Shown here: positions 40,646 through 48,382 of the stretch, in pieces
How positions within the stretch are numbered: position 1 is the stretch's first letter
Layout: the number at the start of each line of letters is the position of its first letter
Source of the DNA: an uncultured Bacteroidales bacterium
GTDB taxonomy: Bacteria > Bacteroidota > Bacteroidia > Bacteroidales > Paludibacteraceae
DNA length: 48,382 bases
Direction: 5' to 3'
Assembly (NCBI GenBank): GCA_946187555.1
Contig: CAMHQP010000008.1
Span: 1 to 48,382, forward strand
Made by a program: the position numbers and the translations under genes
Notes under the pieces: generated by a model
The model's input: only the letters and a program-made list of their open reading frames with translations
Databases searched by the model: none
Told to the model about the DNA's origin: nothing

Positions 40646-41702
40646 CTGCCAAGTATTTAATAGTACGAACCATCTGGCTGGTGTAGCTGTTCTCGTTGTC
40701 GTACCAGCTAACAACCTGTACCTGATAGGTGTCCTCGTCGATCTTAGCAACCATGGTCTGGGTAGCATCGAAGAGCGAACCAAACTTCATACCGATAACA
40801 TCGCTCGATACGATCTCATCTTCGGTGTAACCGAAGCTCTCGGTAGCAGCAGCCTTCATAGCAGCGTTGATACCCTCTTTGGTGATGTCTTTACCCTTAA
40901 CAACTGCAACCAGGATAGTGGTCGAGCCGGTCGGAGTCGGAACGCGTTGTGCGCTACCAATCAATTTACCGTTCAGCTCAGGGATAACGAGGCCGATAGC
41001 CTTAGCAGCACCGGTGCTGTTCGGAACGATGTTCTGTGCACCTGCACGGCTACGACGGAGGTCACCCTTACGTTGCGGACCGTCGAGAATCATCTGGTCG
41101 CCCGTGTAAGCGTGGATCGTCGACATGATACCGCTCTGGATCGGAGCGTATTTGTGCAGAGCAGCTGCCATCGGAGCGAGACAGTTGGTCGTACAAGAAG
41201 CTGCGGAGATAACCTTATCTGCCGGAGTCAGAGTCTTGTGGTTAACGTTGTAAACGATGGTCGGAAGATCGTTACCTGCCGGAGCGGAGATAACCACTTT
41301 CTTTGCACCTGCCTGGATATGAGCCTCAGCTTTAGCTTTGCTGGTATAGAAACCGGTGCACTCGAGCACTACATCGATACCGAGTTTGCCCCAAGGCAGC
41401 TCAGCTGCGTTCGGCATAGCGTAGATAGTGATCTCCTTGCCGTCAACGATGATCGAACCCGGAACGAGAACGGTCTTGCCATCCTCAGCGAGTTGAGCGT
41501 CTTTGTAAGCTACAGTGTGCTTGCCCTCACCGAACTTGCCTGCGAAACCACCCTGAGCGGTGTCGTACTTGAGAAGGTGAGCCAACATCTTCGGGCTGGT
41601 CAAGTCGTTGATTGCAACTACCTCATAACCCTCAGCTTCGAACATCTGACGGAAAGCCAGACGACCAATACGGCCAAAGCCGTTAATTGCTACTTTTGTC
41701 AT
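40635..41702 (-). CDS. gapA: Glyceraldehyde-3-phosphate dehydrogenase
   Basis: 355 residues. NAD-binding start [17 protein letters not shown], and the catalytic motif [12 protein letters not shown] with the active Cys near residue 167, followed by the conserved His region (HAYTGDQ) and [18 protein letters not shown]. It oxidises glyceraldehyde-3-phosphate to 1,3-bisphosphoglycerate in glycolysis, in the cytoplasm. A Bacteroidetes promoter lies about 55 bp upstream. Behind the stop are three 45-bp repeats of the gene end and then a terminator. The length is normal or slightly above average (about 335), and no key residue is missing. Confidence 0.95.
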   Translation of the reverse strand: MTKVAINGFGRIGRLAFRQMFEAEGYEVVAINDLTSPKMLAHLLKYDTAQGGFAGKFGEGKHTVAYKDAQLAEDGKTVLVPGSIIVDGKEITIYAMPNAAELPWGKLGIDVVLECTGFYTSKAKAEAHIQAGAKKVVISAPAGNDLPTIVYNVNHKTLTPADKVISAASCTTNCLAPMAAALHKYAPIQSGIMSTIHAYTGDQMILDGPQRKGDLRRSRAGAQNIVPNSTGAAKAIGLVIPELNGKLIGSAQRVPTPTGSTTILVAVVKGKDITKEGINAAMKAAATESFGYTEDEIVSSDVIGMKFGSLFDATQTMVAKIDEDTYQVQVVSWYDNENSYTSQMVRTIKYLAELK

Positions 41703-41756
41703 AGTGTGTAATAATTTAAATTATTTGTGTATAAATTGTTTTATCAATTGCGGGTA

Positions 41757-41764
41757 CAAAATTA
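41757..41764 (-). promoter_or_regulatory. gapA promoter, -7 element
   Basis: Minus-strand TAATTTTG. The expected -33 element is only weakly matched. The leader to the start codon is about 50 bases and AT-rich. Confidence 0.6.
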
Positions 41765-41827
41765 CAATATTTTTTTAATATACGAAAATAATTCGTATAA
41801 AAAATTAAATTTTGTCATCTCTTTTTG

Positions 41828-42241
41828 TCATTTGCGCCCAAAATCGGCAGGAATTTCGCCCCAAGCCTTGGTGTCCCACTTATAAATGGGGGTAGTCCAG
41901 GTGTTGTCATGGAGCCACATCTCGGCTTTGCGCACCATGAAAAACAAGTCTTGATTGGATGCATTCCACTCGATCTTTGTCTTGCATCGTTTCTCGCGCA
42001 CCCAAGCCAAAGCAGTCACGCTATCGGTGTAAATAACCCAAGGCAAGTTGTATTTCTTGATGTACGCGAGACCTAACACGAGTGCGAGGAACTCGCCGAT
42101 GTTATTCGTGCCCTGCGCAAAAGGTCCGCGACGGAAGACCTCCGTACCGGTGTCGGCTATCACGCCGCGGAACTCCATCACGCCAGGATTACCGCTACAG
42201 GCGGCATCGACGGCTAATGCAGGTAAGATGGGCTTAGTCAT
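41828..42241 (-). CDS. Ribonuclease H-like protein
   Basis: 137 residues with the RNase HI pattern: LAVDAACSGNPG (first catalytic Asp, residue 11), NNIGEFLALVLGL (Glu), VIYTDSVTALAW (Asp), and a final Asp in KWDTKAWGEIPADFGRK. Such enzymes cut the RNA strand of RNA-DNA hybrids. It resembles the Bacteroidetes type often annotated as viroplasmin or ribonuclease HI, here without the N-terminal caulimovirus-like domain. It overlaps the preceding secreted-protein gene by 8 bp and is probably its operon partner by position only; a functional link is not evident. Confidence 0.85.
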   Translation of the reverse strand: MTKPILPALAVDAACSGNPGVMEFRGVIADTGTEVFRRGPFAQGTNNIGEFLALVLGLAYIKKYNLPWVIYTDSVTALAWVREKRCKTKIEWNASNQDLFFMVRKAEMWLHDNTWTTPIYKWDTKAWGEIPADFGRK

Positions 42242-45200
42242 GAATGAGCATTTTAGTGGTTACTTGTTCGCCATCAATCTCCATCACTACGATGTAGATG
42301 CCTCGTGCCGGCGTACCGTTGACGGGTCGTCCCATCGTGTCGTAGATCTTCTTTATCGGAGCAGAGCTTCCGGTGTTTTGGGTACGGCTCGGAGTTGCAT
42401 CATCGAAGGTCTGCTGGCAGGTATAGATCGTCTTTCCGTCCGTCGTGTTCATTCGGCATTGATAGAGCGTTGTGGTGCCGGCTAATCCCTTGGGGTCATA
42501 GAGCCGTTGCATCGTCTCGCCCGGCATAGCCACTCCATCTGCGAACCACTGGTAGGAGACGAATCGGCCGTCTGCATTGCTGACAAACAGCACATCTGTC
42601 CATTTGCTGTAAAGGTGTCCGGAGAGGGCGATCGTAAAGGTGGAGGTGGCGGTGGACTCGCAGTCCAGACCGGTCTCACTGACCGTCACGGTGGCGGTAT
42701 AGTCACCCGCTACCATCTTGGTCGGAGAGAAGACGAGATCGCTGCCGCTGACCGTTCCGGTATAATGGACGCCGTCCACAGCGATGTCGTAGGTATCCGG
42801 TGTACCGGTTGAAACAGTGAACGGGATACGTACTTCACTGGCGCTGTCACATACCATGCTTACCGTGCCGACGGTGATGCGCGGCAGGGCTTTTATGGTT
42901 AGTATCAGACTATCGTAACCGCTGGTGAACGTATCGGTACCGATATACGGCGTGATCGGGTAGGTGCTGCTCATCCAAGTAACCTTATTGCCCTCACAGA
43001 TCGTGGTGTCCAGTTTATTGCAACTCATACGCGTCGGCATATCCACTGTGTCGCTCACCGGACAAGCAAGCATACCGGATATCTCCATCATACGGAGGGT
43101 GAATACCATTGATGTATCGCACATGGGAACCTTGACATCCTTCCATGTGAAACTCTTTTTGCCTTCTCCGGCGATGCTGTAGGTGCTGGTCGGTCCGCCA
43201 GGAATAGGCAGAGTGAAGAAGGCCGGTCGATACAACGCATAAGGGATCGTAGCGGTAATCGATACAGTGAAGGAGTCTGCATCACATAGCACAGTGGCCG
43301 CATCTTTGGTAACAACGAACGAAGAGATAACCGATGTCATCGGGGAGTTTGGCAGTTTGAATGTCTTTACACAACTGTTCGCTCCATCGAACGATACATG
43401 CAGGTTATAGGCTTTTCCTGTTGCCGGTATGTCCGTTATGGTGAGACCGGTCAAGGTCTGCGGAGTCTTGTCGTCCACAGAGTAGGTAGCCGTTTGTTTG
43501 GGCAGCCCATCGACCCAATAGGTGAGCGTACCGCGCTGGTTCGTGTAATGGAGGTCGAACGTCAGGGTAGTGGTCAGATCGGTACAAGTCAGCGCGGAGA
43601 ACGCTATGTTCGCTGTGTCGCTCACCGGTACAACCGGAGCATCGGTGGTCACGCCGGTGATCTGTGCCGTTGTCCAGTTCTCGAAATAGACATCCCATGT
43701 ATGGGTGGCAGGTGTCAGACCGGTGATGACGATATCTTTATCCAGATTAGTCTTCGTGTCAAATGCCACTGCCGGTAGGGTGTACGGATACTCCGTATTC
43801 GTCGTTTGATCTTTGATAATCAAACGTCCGTTCGGGTTCTCGTACTCCACATGCATTTTCACCGTGTAGTTCGGTGCGGCATCGCAATCGAGCGGCACAA
43901 CTGTAGCGGTGAAAGCATCTATTTTCGGTTCGTGGGATGTAACCACAAACTGCTGCTGCGATTTCACGACTTTCGATACCGTGCTAATCGGATGGAACTG
44001 AATATCATCCAGTGCGAAGTCATTACCGATATTGAGCGTGTTCGTGTTGAGGTTCACCACCGAGATGCGTACATTATTGCAATCGGCTGTGGCTGTGTAC
44101 GTTTTAGAGCACTGATGCCACAAGTTGTTGCGATACTTAGCCAAACTCAAATCCAATACTTCCGATGAGTCTAATTTGACAGGATTAGCCGGATTCGTTA
44201 TGTCTTCGATATAGAATTTAAACTTGGCTGCATTATCCATCTCGCCGTAGTTGTTGACGTTCGCCGCCCAGAAGGAGAGCACGTAAGTCGTACCATTTTG
44301 CAGTTTCAAGTTGCTGCTGGTGGAAGTGGTAGCATACCAGGCTTTCTTATTGGCTCCGGCTGCGCCCGTTGCAGCATCAAAGAGTGCGAAGTTATTACCG
44401 GATTTGGCTGATACCTTGGCGTAGGTTGGGTAGAAATTATACGCGCTGCGCACTACCGCAAAACCGTTACTCTTCTTGTCCGATGCCAAGGAGCAGGTGT
44501 CGTAGAAATTCATCTGCGAAGCGGAGTTGTTATAAATGCCCCAGAAATCATTGTCGCTGATGGTACTCTTTTGTTTGTAATTTCCGTAGCCGGTGGCATC
44601 TTCATAGTCTCCGTTTTCGATGATATCGTCCATCGAACCGCTGGCAGGGTAGTATTCTTTGTATGTATAGGTGGTCGTGGAGTCTTTGCCGTACGGATCG
44701 ATAACCAGCACTTGCGGAGCACCCTTAATCGTATCGCCGTTAGCGAGCCAAACGTAGGTGTTCGCGGGATCATAATCTTTCGGTGTAAGTACAAAACCTT
44801 TGCCGGTTAACGAATCGACATTGACAACCGCTACAGCCTCCGTGGCATTCGGTACATCAATCGTGATGACCTTTGTACAATTGGTCTGGTCGCCCGCAAA
44901 ATAAGCGGTGGCTGTAGTAGTCACGCCGCTTGTTGTAGCAGCGGGAACACCATGCAGCGAGAAAGCCTGCGGGCTCTTTGGCGCGGTGATCGTAATAGAC
45001 TTACCGTCGCATGAAATGACCAGATTACCGTTTGCTTGACCGAAGGCAACCATACCATCCAACGTGTAGGTGTTATCATCGGCATTCACATTAGACACCG
45101 CTGTCTCGAATGACGTAATCTCGCAATCCAAATCACAACTGGTAGAGTTGGTGTTTAATTGAATCAATCTGCGTCCGGAAGGTAGGGATGAATGCAGGTA

Positions 45201-45983
45201 GTAGTACATTACCCCGCCGGTGTACGCACTTGGCAATTGGTTTTTGTTGATATCTATCTCTGCATCGATACCACCCAACGGCGTACCGGTTGTTCCGGGA
45301 GTAACCTCTGTCCATGTGATGCCATTGAAGGACATGTACCATCCATGACCTTTTACGTTAGAATATACATATTCGGTTTTGCTCGAATTCAATTTGACCC
45401 GTAGTGAGAATGGTCCACCCAAATCATTAGGACAGATGCTGATCTTTTCCATTGTTACACCGCCCGCAGCAATAGTAGCTGCCGAAGCCAGTGAACTGGC
45501 AGTCGGAGCATAACCTTTCCAGTCGTAATCAACTACACAGTTGTCATCCAAGTTGTTCTTGGCATAAAACTCATTCAGGAAATTACAATCGCAGCCTGTG
45601 TTATCGTCGGGATTGTAGTTATTTGGAATATTGATATCACATGATTGGTTCCATCTGTCATTCCAGTTACCTGCCGTTCCGGTTGAACTCTTACGTACAA
45701 CGGAAACGAGATCGTACCAAGGCTCTATACCGGACGGCATCGTACCTACATATACTTTGCTTCCGCTCTCGATGGGAGAAAGAGGTACCCACATGGACTT
45801 GGTATTATCGGTGGATTGGAAGAAATAAAGGAATAGTTTCGCATCATCTTTCGACCAATCATTACCATCTACACCGCTTTGCAGTACGTTAATATAGACT
45901 TGCTCGCCTACTTCGTACATACGTGCGCTGACACTCAGCGCGAGGGTCATCAATAAACCTAAAACGATATATCTTGTTTTCAT
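42234..45983 (-). CDS. Large secreted T9SS cargo protein
   Basis: 1249 residues. Signal peptide (IVLGLLMTLALSVSA). N-terminal domain (about 22-140) with GNWNDRWNQSCD, similar to the NNWDNKWDQ domain of the second giant protein. Ig/PKD-like modules follow (about 350-1000). Around residue 470-650 lies a carbohydrate-binding-like segment (NGTTYVLSFWAANVNN ... NVRISVVNLNTN). The end (KKIYDTMGRPV ... ARGIYIVVMEIDGE ... KMLIHD) is a T9SS-type sorting tail. Residues 1120-1180 (LYSKWTDVLFVSNADG, VSYQWFADGVAMPGET) closely parallel the same place in the protein at 36963, so the two are paralogues. It follows the OmpA-type gene with a TAAGGAGG stop/ribosome-site junction. Confidence 0.85.
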   Translation of the reverse strand: MKTRYIVLGLLMTLALSVSARMYEVGEQVYINVLQSGVDGNDWSKDDAKLFLYFFQSTDNTKSMWVPLSPIESGSKVYVGTMPSGIEPWYDLVSVVRKSSTGTAGNWNDRWNQSCDINIPNNYNPDDNTGCDCNFLNEFYAKNNLDDNCVVDYDWKGYAPTASSLASAATIAAGGVTMEKISICPNDLGGPFSLRVKLNSSKTEYVYSNVKGHGWYMSFNGITWTEVTPGTTGTPLGGIDAEIDINKNQLPSAYTGGVMYYYLHSSLPSGRRLIQLNTNSTSCDLDCEITSFETAVSNVNADDNTYTLDGMVAFGQANGNLVISCDGKSITITAPKSPQAFSLHGVPAATTSGVTTTATAYFAGDQTNCTKVITIDVPNATEAVAVVNVDSLTGKGFVLTPKDYDPANTYVWLANGDTIKGAPQVLVIDPYGKDSTTTYTYKEYYPASGSMDDIIENGDYEDATGYGNYKQKSTISDNDFWGIYNNSASQMNFYDTCSLASDKKSNGFAVVRSAYNFYPTYAKVSAKSGNNFALFDAATGAAGANKKAWYATTSTSSNLKLQNGTTYVLSFWAANVNNYGEMDNAAKFKFYIEDITNPANPVKLDSSEVLDLSLAKYRNNLWHQCSKTYTATADCNNVRISVVNLNTNTLNIGNDFALDDIQFHPISTVSKVVKSQQQFVVTSHEPKIDAFTATVVPLDCDAAPNYTVKMHVEYENPNGRLIIKDQTTNTEYPYTLPAVAFDTKTNLDKDIVITGLTPATHTWDVYFENWTTAQITGVTTDAPVVPVSDTANIAFSALTCTDLTTTLTFDLHYTNQRGTLTYWVDGLPKQTATYSVDDKTPQTLTGLTITDIPATGKAYNLHVSFDGANSCVKTFKLPNSPMTSVISSFVVTKDAATVLCDADSFTVSITATIPYALYRPAFFTLPIPGGPTSTYSIAGEGKKSFTWKDVKVPMCDTSMVFTLRMMEISGMLACPVSDTVDMPTRMSCNKLDTTICEGNKVTWMSSTYPITPYIGTDTFTSGYDSLILTIKALPRITVGTVSMVCDSASEVRIPFTVSTGTPDTYDIAVDGVHYTGTVSGSDLVFSPTKMVAGDYTATVTVSETGLDCESTATSTFTIALSGHLYSKWTDVLFVSNADGRFVSYQWFADGVAMPGETMQRLYDPKGLAGTTTLYQCRMNTTDGKTIYTCQQTFDDATPSRTQNTGSSAPIKKIYDTMGRPVNGTPARGIYIVVMEIDGEQVTTKMLIHD

Positions 45984-45995
45984 AGTTGTTCCTCC

Positions 45996-47483
45996 TTATT
46001 TTTCGATTACCACATTATCATTATGTACCACTTTGACCTCTACGCGGCGGTCACGAGACAGGGCTTCGAGTTCTTTCTCGTCGTTCGGGATACGTGATCC
46101 GTGACCGGCGATGATGATACGCTCGCTGTCTATTCCTTGGCAGTAGAGATAGTGAGCAACGGCACGAGCGCGGTTCTTAGACAGGAAGTCATTATGCGAG
46201 CTCGAACCTTCCGACGAAGCGTGACCGTCAATCATAATCTTCGCATCCGGTACGCGTTTCAATGCTGCGGCCATCGAATTGAGGTGAGCTTTCGCTTTCT
46301 TGGTCAGGACATAACTGTCGAAATCAAAGTATATCTTGTTGAAATTCTCCACCTCTTCGGCAACCTGTTGGATATGCTCCGGAACAATCGTGTCGGCGCG
46401 GGCGATGAGCACCGTGTCCAGACGTTCCTTATATTCCGTACGCGTCTGTTCGCGCATAAACGGCTCGAAGTAATCTTCCATCTCGTGCTTGTCCGGCTTG
46501 ATATAATGCCAGTGGATACCGACCTTCACGCCTACTTCCCAGGGATGGGAACCGTTAGCGAGCGTCGTGGCGTACGCACCCTTGTATTCGTTCATGAAGG
46601 TGAACGTGTCGTCTTTCCAACCCAAGTCCGCTTTGTCGGAACTGTTGGCGTTGTTCATTGAGATATTGAAGTATCCGCCTACCAGCAGGTCTATCTGCTT
46701 GGTCAACGGGATGAGTGCACCGAGATCAGCAAAGAACGTAGCCTGCGGACGAACGCTCAGTTGGCCTTTCGACTGCGGAGCATCTTTGTAATCCTTCCTG
46801 CCGAACTCGTGCATGTCCGTCAGCGTCAGATCCCATGCGGGGTAGTAACCCGAGTGGTCAATCACACCCTCTACAACCTTGTATTTCTTCGATACCGAGA
46901 AAGATGGAGCGACACCTAAAGCGGCGAAGATACCGGCTTTCCAATCCTCTTTGCGCATCTGGAACTGCAGCGAGATAGGTATGCCGAGGTTATGAATCGT
47001 CTCCCGCTCACGCCAACTCTTCACACTGGCTGTGTGGTCGTAATGCAACTCATAGTCCGTGTCGGTCTGATCTTTCCACTGGTAATCGCCGCCAATGTGC
47101 GCAAACGAAGTGTAGTTCGTGAACCATAAACCTACGGCGACACCCCAATTTTGGTGGAAATAATAGGCGTATTGCAGTTGCAGCAACGCACTGAATGAAC
47201 CGTTCACGCGGTTGTCTGCGCCGTCCAACTGATACCCTAAACTACCGTAACCCAAGCCCACATGCGCCTGGATATAATGTCCGCGGCGATCGGTCGAATC
47301 GGTGGGAATAACCACCTCACGTTGCTTGGCTGTGCTGTCGGGAATAAATTCTGTACGAACCACCGTGTCCGTCACCGTGCGGATCACCGTGTCGTAATAA
47401 TGACGGATGACGTACTCCTCATCCGCCCGCATCATGCTTGATGTGCATACTACAATCAATAAGAGAAACAATTTGTGTTTCAT
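45996..47483 (-). CDS. OmpA-family barrel protein
   Basis: 495 residues. Signal peptide (KLFLLLIVVCTSSMMRA), a short stretch of repeated D-T-V (YYDTVIRTVTDTVVRTEF), an N-terminal beta-barrel (about 50-330) and an OmpA peptidoglycan-binding domain (about 375-490) with KIYFDFDSYVL, IMIDGHASSEGSSSHNDFLS and DRRVEVKVV. It anchors the outer membrane to the cell wall. It is a shorter paralogue of the protein at 35094: no LysM end and a shorter linker. The next gene, a T9SS cargo, starts 12 bp after the stop with AAGGAGG inside the gap. No TAnnTTTG promoter is seen in the 26 bp between this gene and the tRNA gene, so it may be transcribed together with it. Confidence 0.85.
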   Translation of the reverse strand: MKHKLFLLLIVVCTSSMMRADEEYVIRHYYDTVIRTVTDTVVRTEFIPDSTAKQREVVIPTDSTDRRGHYIQAHVGLGYGSLGYQLDGADNRVNGSFSALLQLQYAYYFHQNWGVAVGLWFTNYTSFAHIGGDYQWKDQTDTDYELHYDHTASVKSWRERETIHNLGIPISLQFQMRKEDWKAGIFAALGVAPSFSVSKKYKVVEGVIDHSGYYPAWDLTLTDMHEFGRKDYKDAPQSKGQLSVRPQATFFADLGALIPLTKQIDLLVGGYFNISMNNANSSDKADLGWKDDTFTFMNEYKGAYATTLANGSHPWEVGVKVGIHWHYIKPDKHEMEDYFEPFMREQTRTEYKERLDTVLIARADTIVPEHIQQVAEEVENFNKIYFDFDSYVLTKKAKAHLNSMAAALKRVPDAKIMIDGHASSEGSSSHNDFLSKNRARAVAHYLYCQGIDSERIIIAGHGSRIPNDEKELEALSRDRRVEVKVVHNDNVVIEK

Positions 47484-47508
47484 GGTGTTGTGTTTTTTGT
47501 TTTTTTTG

Positions 47509-47580
47509 TGACCCGACCGGGAATCGAACCCGGATCTGAGCTTTAGGAGAGCCCCGTTCTATCCATTGAACTATCAGGTC
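47509..47580 (-). tRNA. tRNA-Arg, anticodon CCU
   Basis: A full cloverleaf can be drawn: 7-bp acceptor stem GACCTGA/TCGGGTC (one G-U), D-stem GTTC/GAAC, anticodon stem GGGCT/AGCTC with loop CTCCTAA (anticodon CCU), and T-arm CCGGG/CCCGG with loop TTCGATT. The discriminator base is A, and CCA is not fully encoded. It reads AGG codons. It lies 6 bp behind the DUF2461 gene and 25 bp before the OmpA gene. Confidence 0.95.
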
Positions 47581-47586
47581 GTGGTT

Positions 47587-48297
47587 TTAGCACCTGGACG
47601 GAAACTCCCCATACTCCTCGAAGGTGTAATTTAAAAAATCGTTCATCGGCTTACCCGCTGCGGCTATTTCCACGATTTCATCGAGAAAATCCGGTGCACT
47701 TACCTGCTCGTCCGTCAGCGGCGTGCTAAACGTATAGGTCTTATGCTTCAACCAATCGGCGTGCTTGAAGTTCGGATCAAATCCTGCAGGCACTTTCTTG
47801 AGCATACCCCAATAAGGGTCGAAGTCATCGGAGAAATATTTCTTCCACGAAGGTGCTGCCATGATGGCTTCCACCTCTTCGTAGTTCGCTTCTATCTCCT
47901 TGCGCAGCGCGTCCAGCAGCTCCTTGCCCGGATCCCATATGCCGCCGGCGAACATACACTGCCCGGGTTGGATATGTACGTAGTATCCGCCCCGCATGGA
48001 TTTCTTGCCGAACGTCTTCGGTTGTCCAGGAACACCGGAAGCGGGGAAGACACCGAACCACTCTTTGTACGGCCGTTTGTCGTGGCTGAACCGTACATCG
48101 CGGTATATACGCCAGATGCAGTCTTTGGGTTGGAGCACCGCCAGAGAAGGATCAAGTTCGGCGAGGCGCTTGATATATTCTGCACTGAAATCCACAAAGC
48201 GGGCATAGCAGGCTTGGTACCATGCCTTGTTCTCGGTAAACCACTCGCGGTTATTATTCTCCGATAACGCCTTCAAAAACTCCAAAATCTCTTTCAT
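47587..48297 (-). CDS. DUF2461 family protein
   Basis: 236 residues of the TIGR02453/DUF2461 family: start LEFLKALSENNNREWFTENKAWY, then the conserved RIYRDVRFSHDKRPYKEWFG, GGYYVHIQPG and AGGIWDPGKELLDALR. The function of the family is unknown. No signal peptide or membrane segment is present, so it is cytoplasmic. The ATG overlaps the stop of the upstream gene (ATGA). The length is normal for the family. A tRNA gene starts 6 bp behind its stop. Confidence 0.9.
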   Translation of the reverse strand: MKEILEFLKALSENNNREWFTENKAWYQACYARFVDFSAEYIKRLAELDPSLAVLQPKDCIWRIYRDVRFSHDKRPYKEWFGVFPASGVPGQPKTFGKKSMRGGYYVHIQPGQCMFAGGIWDPGKELLDALRKEIEANYEEVEAIMAAPSWKKYFSDDFDPYWGMLKKVPAGFDPNFKHADWLKHKTYTFSTPLTDEQVSAPDFLDEIVEIAAAGKPMNDFLNYTFEEYGEFPSRC

Positions 48298-48382
48298 CCT
48301 AATTTAGCCATGCAACGTTTCAAACCGTCCAACCAATACGGGATCGTGACACCGAAGGTCTTTTTGAATTTCGATTTGTCCA
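48294..48382 (-). CDS. dTDP-4-dehydrorhamnose reductase-like, C-terminal end (cut by window edge)
   Basis: Only the last 28 residues are inside the window: DKSKFKKTFGVTIPYWLDGL and a short tail. This matches the end of RfbD-type reductases (typically '(D)KFK..F(G)I.IP.W...L'), which make dTDP-L-rhamnose for surface polysaccharide. The identification rests on a short tail and stays tentative. The stop overlaps the start of the DUF2461 gene. Confidence 0.5.
   Translation of the reverse strand, partial: DKSKFKKTFGVTIPYWLDGLKRCMAKLG

Overview
The window looks like a chromosomal segment of an uncultured, probably gut-associated Bacteroidales. The signs are promoters of the Bacteroidetes type (TAnnTTTG with a TTTG/TTG element 20 bp upstream), type IX secretion (T9SS) C-terminal signals, giant secreted proteins with InlB-type B-repeats, OmpA/beta-barrel envelope proteins, and a Mrp protein of Bacteroidetes type. 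Nothing in the window fixes the species.

Bases 1-5340 form an AT-rich accessory region and are the most unusual part. A 28-bp core that encodes the end of a signal peptide (residues LTLGVGQM) occurs five times in direct orientation (520, 2553, 3222, 4353, 5306). Each core ends a leader sequence, and after each core the sequence changes completely. The stretches between cores carry small cargo: a YaaC-like gene (cut by the window edge), an S24-like peptidase with a membrane protein and a STAS-like protein, an Abi-like fragment, a DUF5678/retropepsin-SEC-C pair, and a HigBA toxin-antitoxin pair. The last leader is fused in frame to a 2325-residue secreted protein. The layout is that of an integron-like cassette array in which the repeated element at the 3' end of each unit is a signal-peptide leader, so every insertion would give the downstream secreted gene a new leader. 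No recombinase gene lies in the window, so mobility is inferred.

Bases 5171-20836 hold two giant InlB-repeat secreted proteins. Each is followed by a small protein ending in a shared PIGDAxWPL + membrane segment + basic tail. A lipoprotein glycoside hydrolase of the GH88/105 type sits between them.

Bases 20854-32950 run on the minus strand: Mrp and a MATE exporter (overlapping), then a six-gene operon in which all neighbours overlap: potA, potB, potC (with an unusual periplasmic N-terminal extension), potD, a 982-residue TPR protein and an outer-membrane barrel protein. Mrp and feoB are divergent. feoB has a shortened, degenerate G domain and overlaps a gene for a secreted heavy-metal-associated (HMA) protein.

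Bases 35094-48382 (minus strand) contain two paralogous pairs of an OmpA-family barrel protein plus a large T9SS cargo protein. Between and around them lie gapA (with three 45-bp tandem repeats behind its stop), an RNase H-like gene, tRNA-Arg(CCU), a DUF2461 gene and the end of a dTDP-4-dehydrorhamnose reductase-like gene. Seven- and nine-bp-period microrepeats occur between genes and inside several coding sequences.
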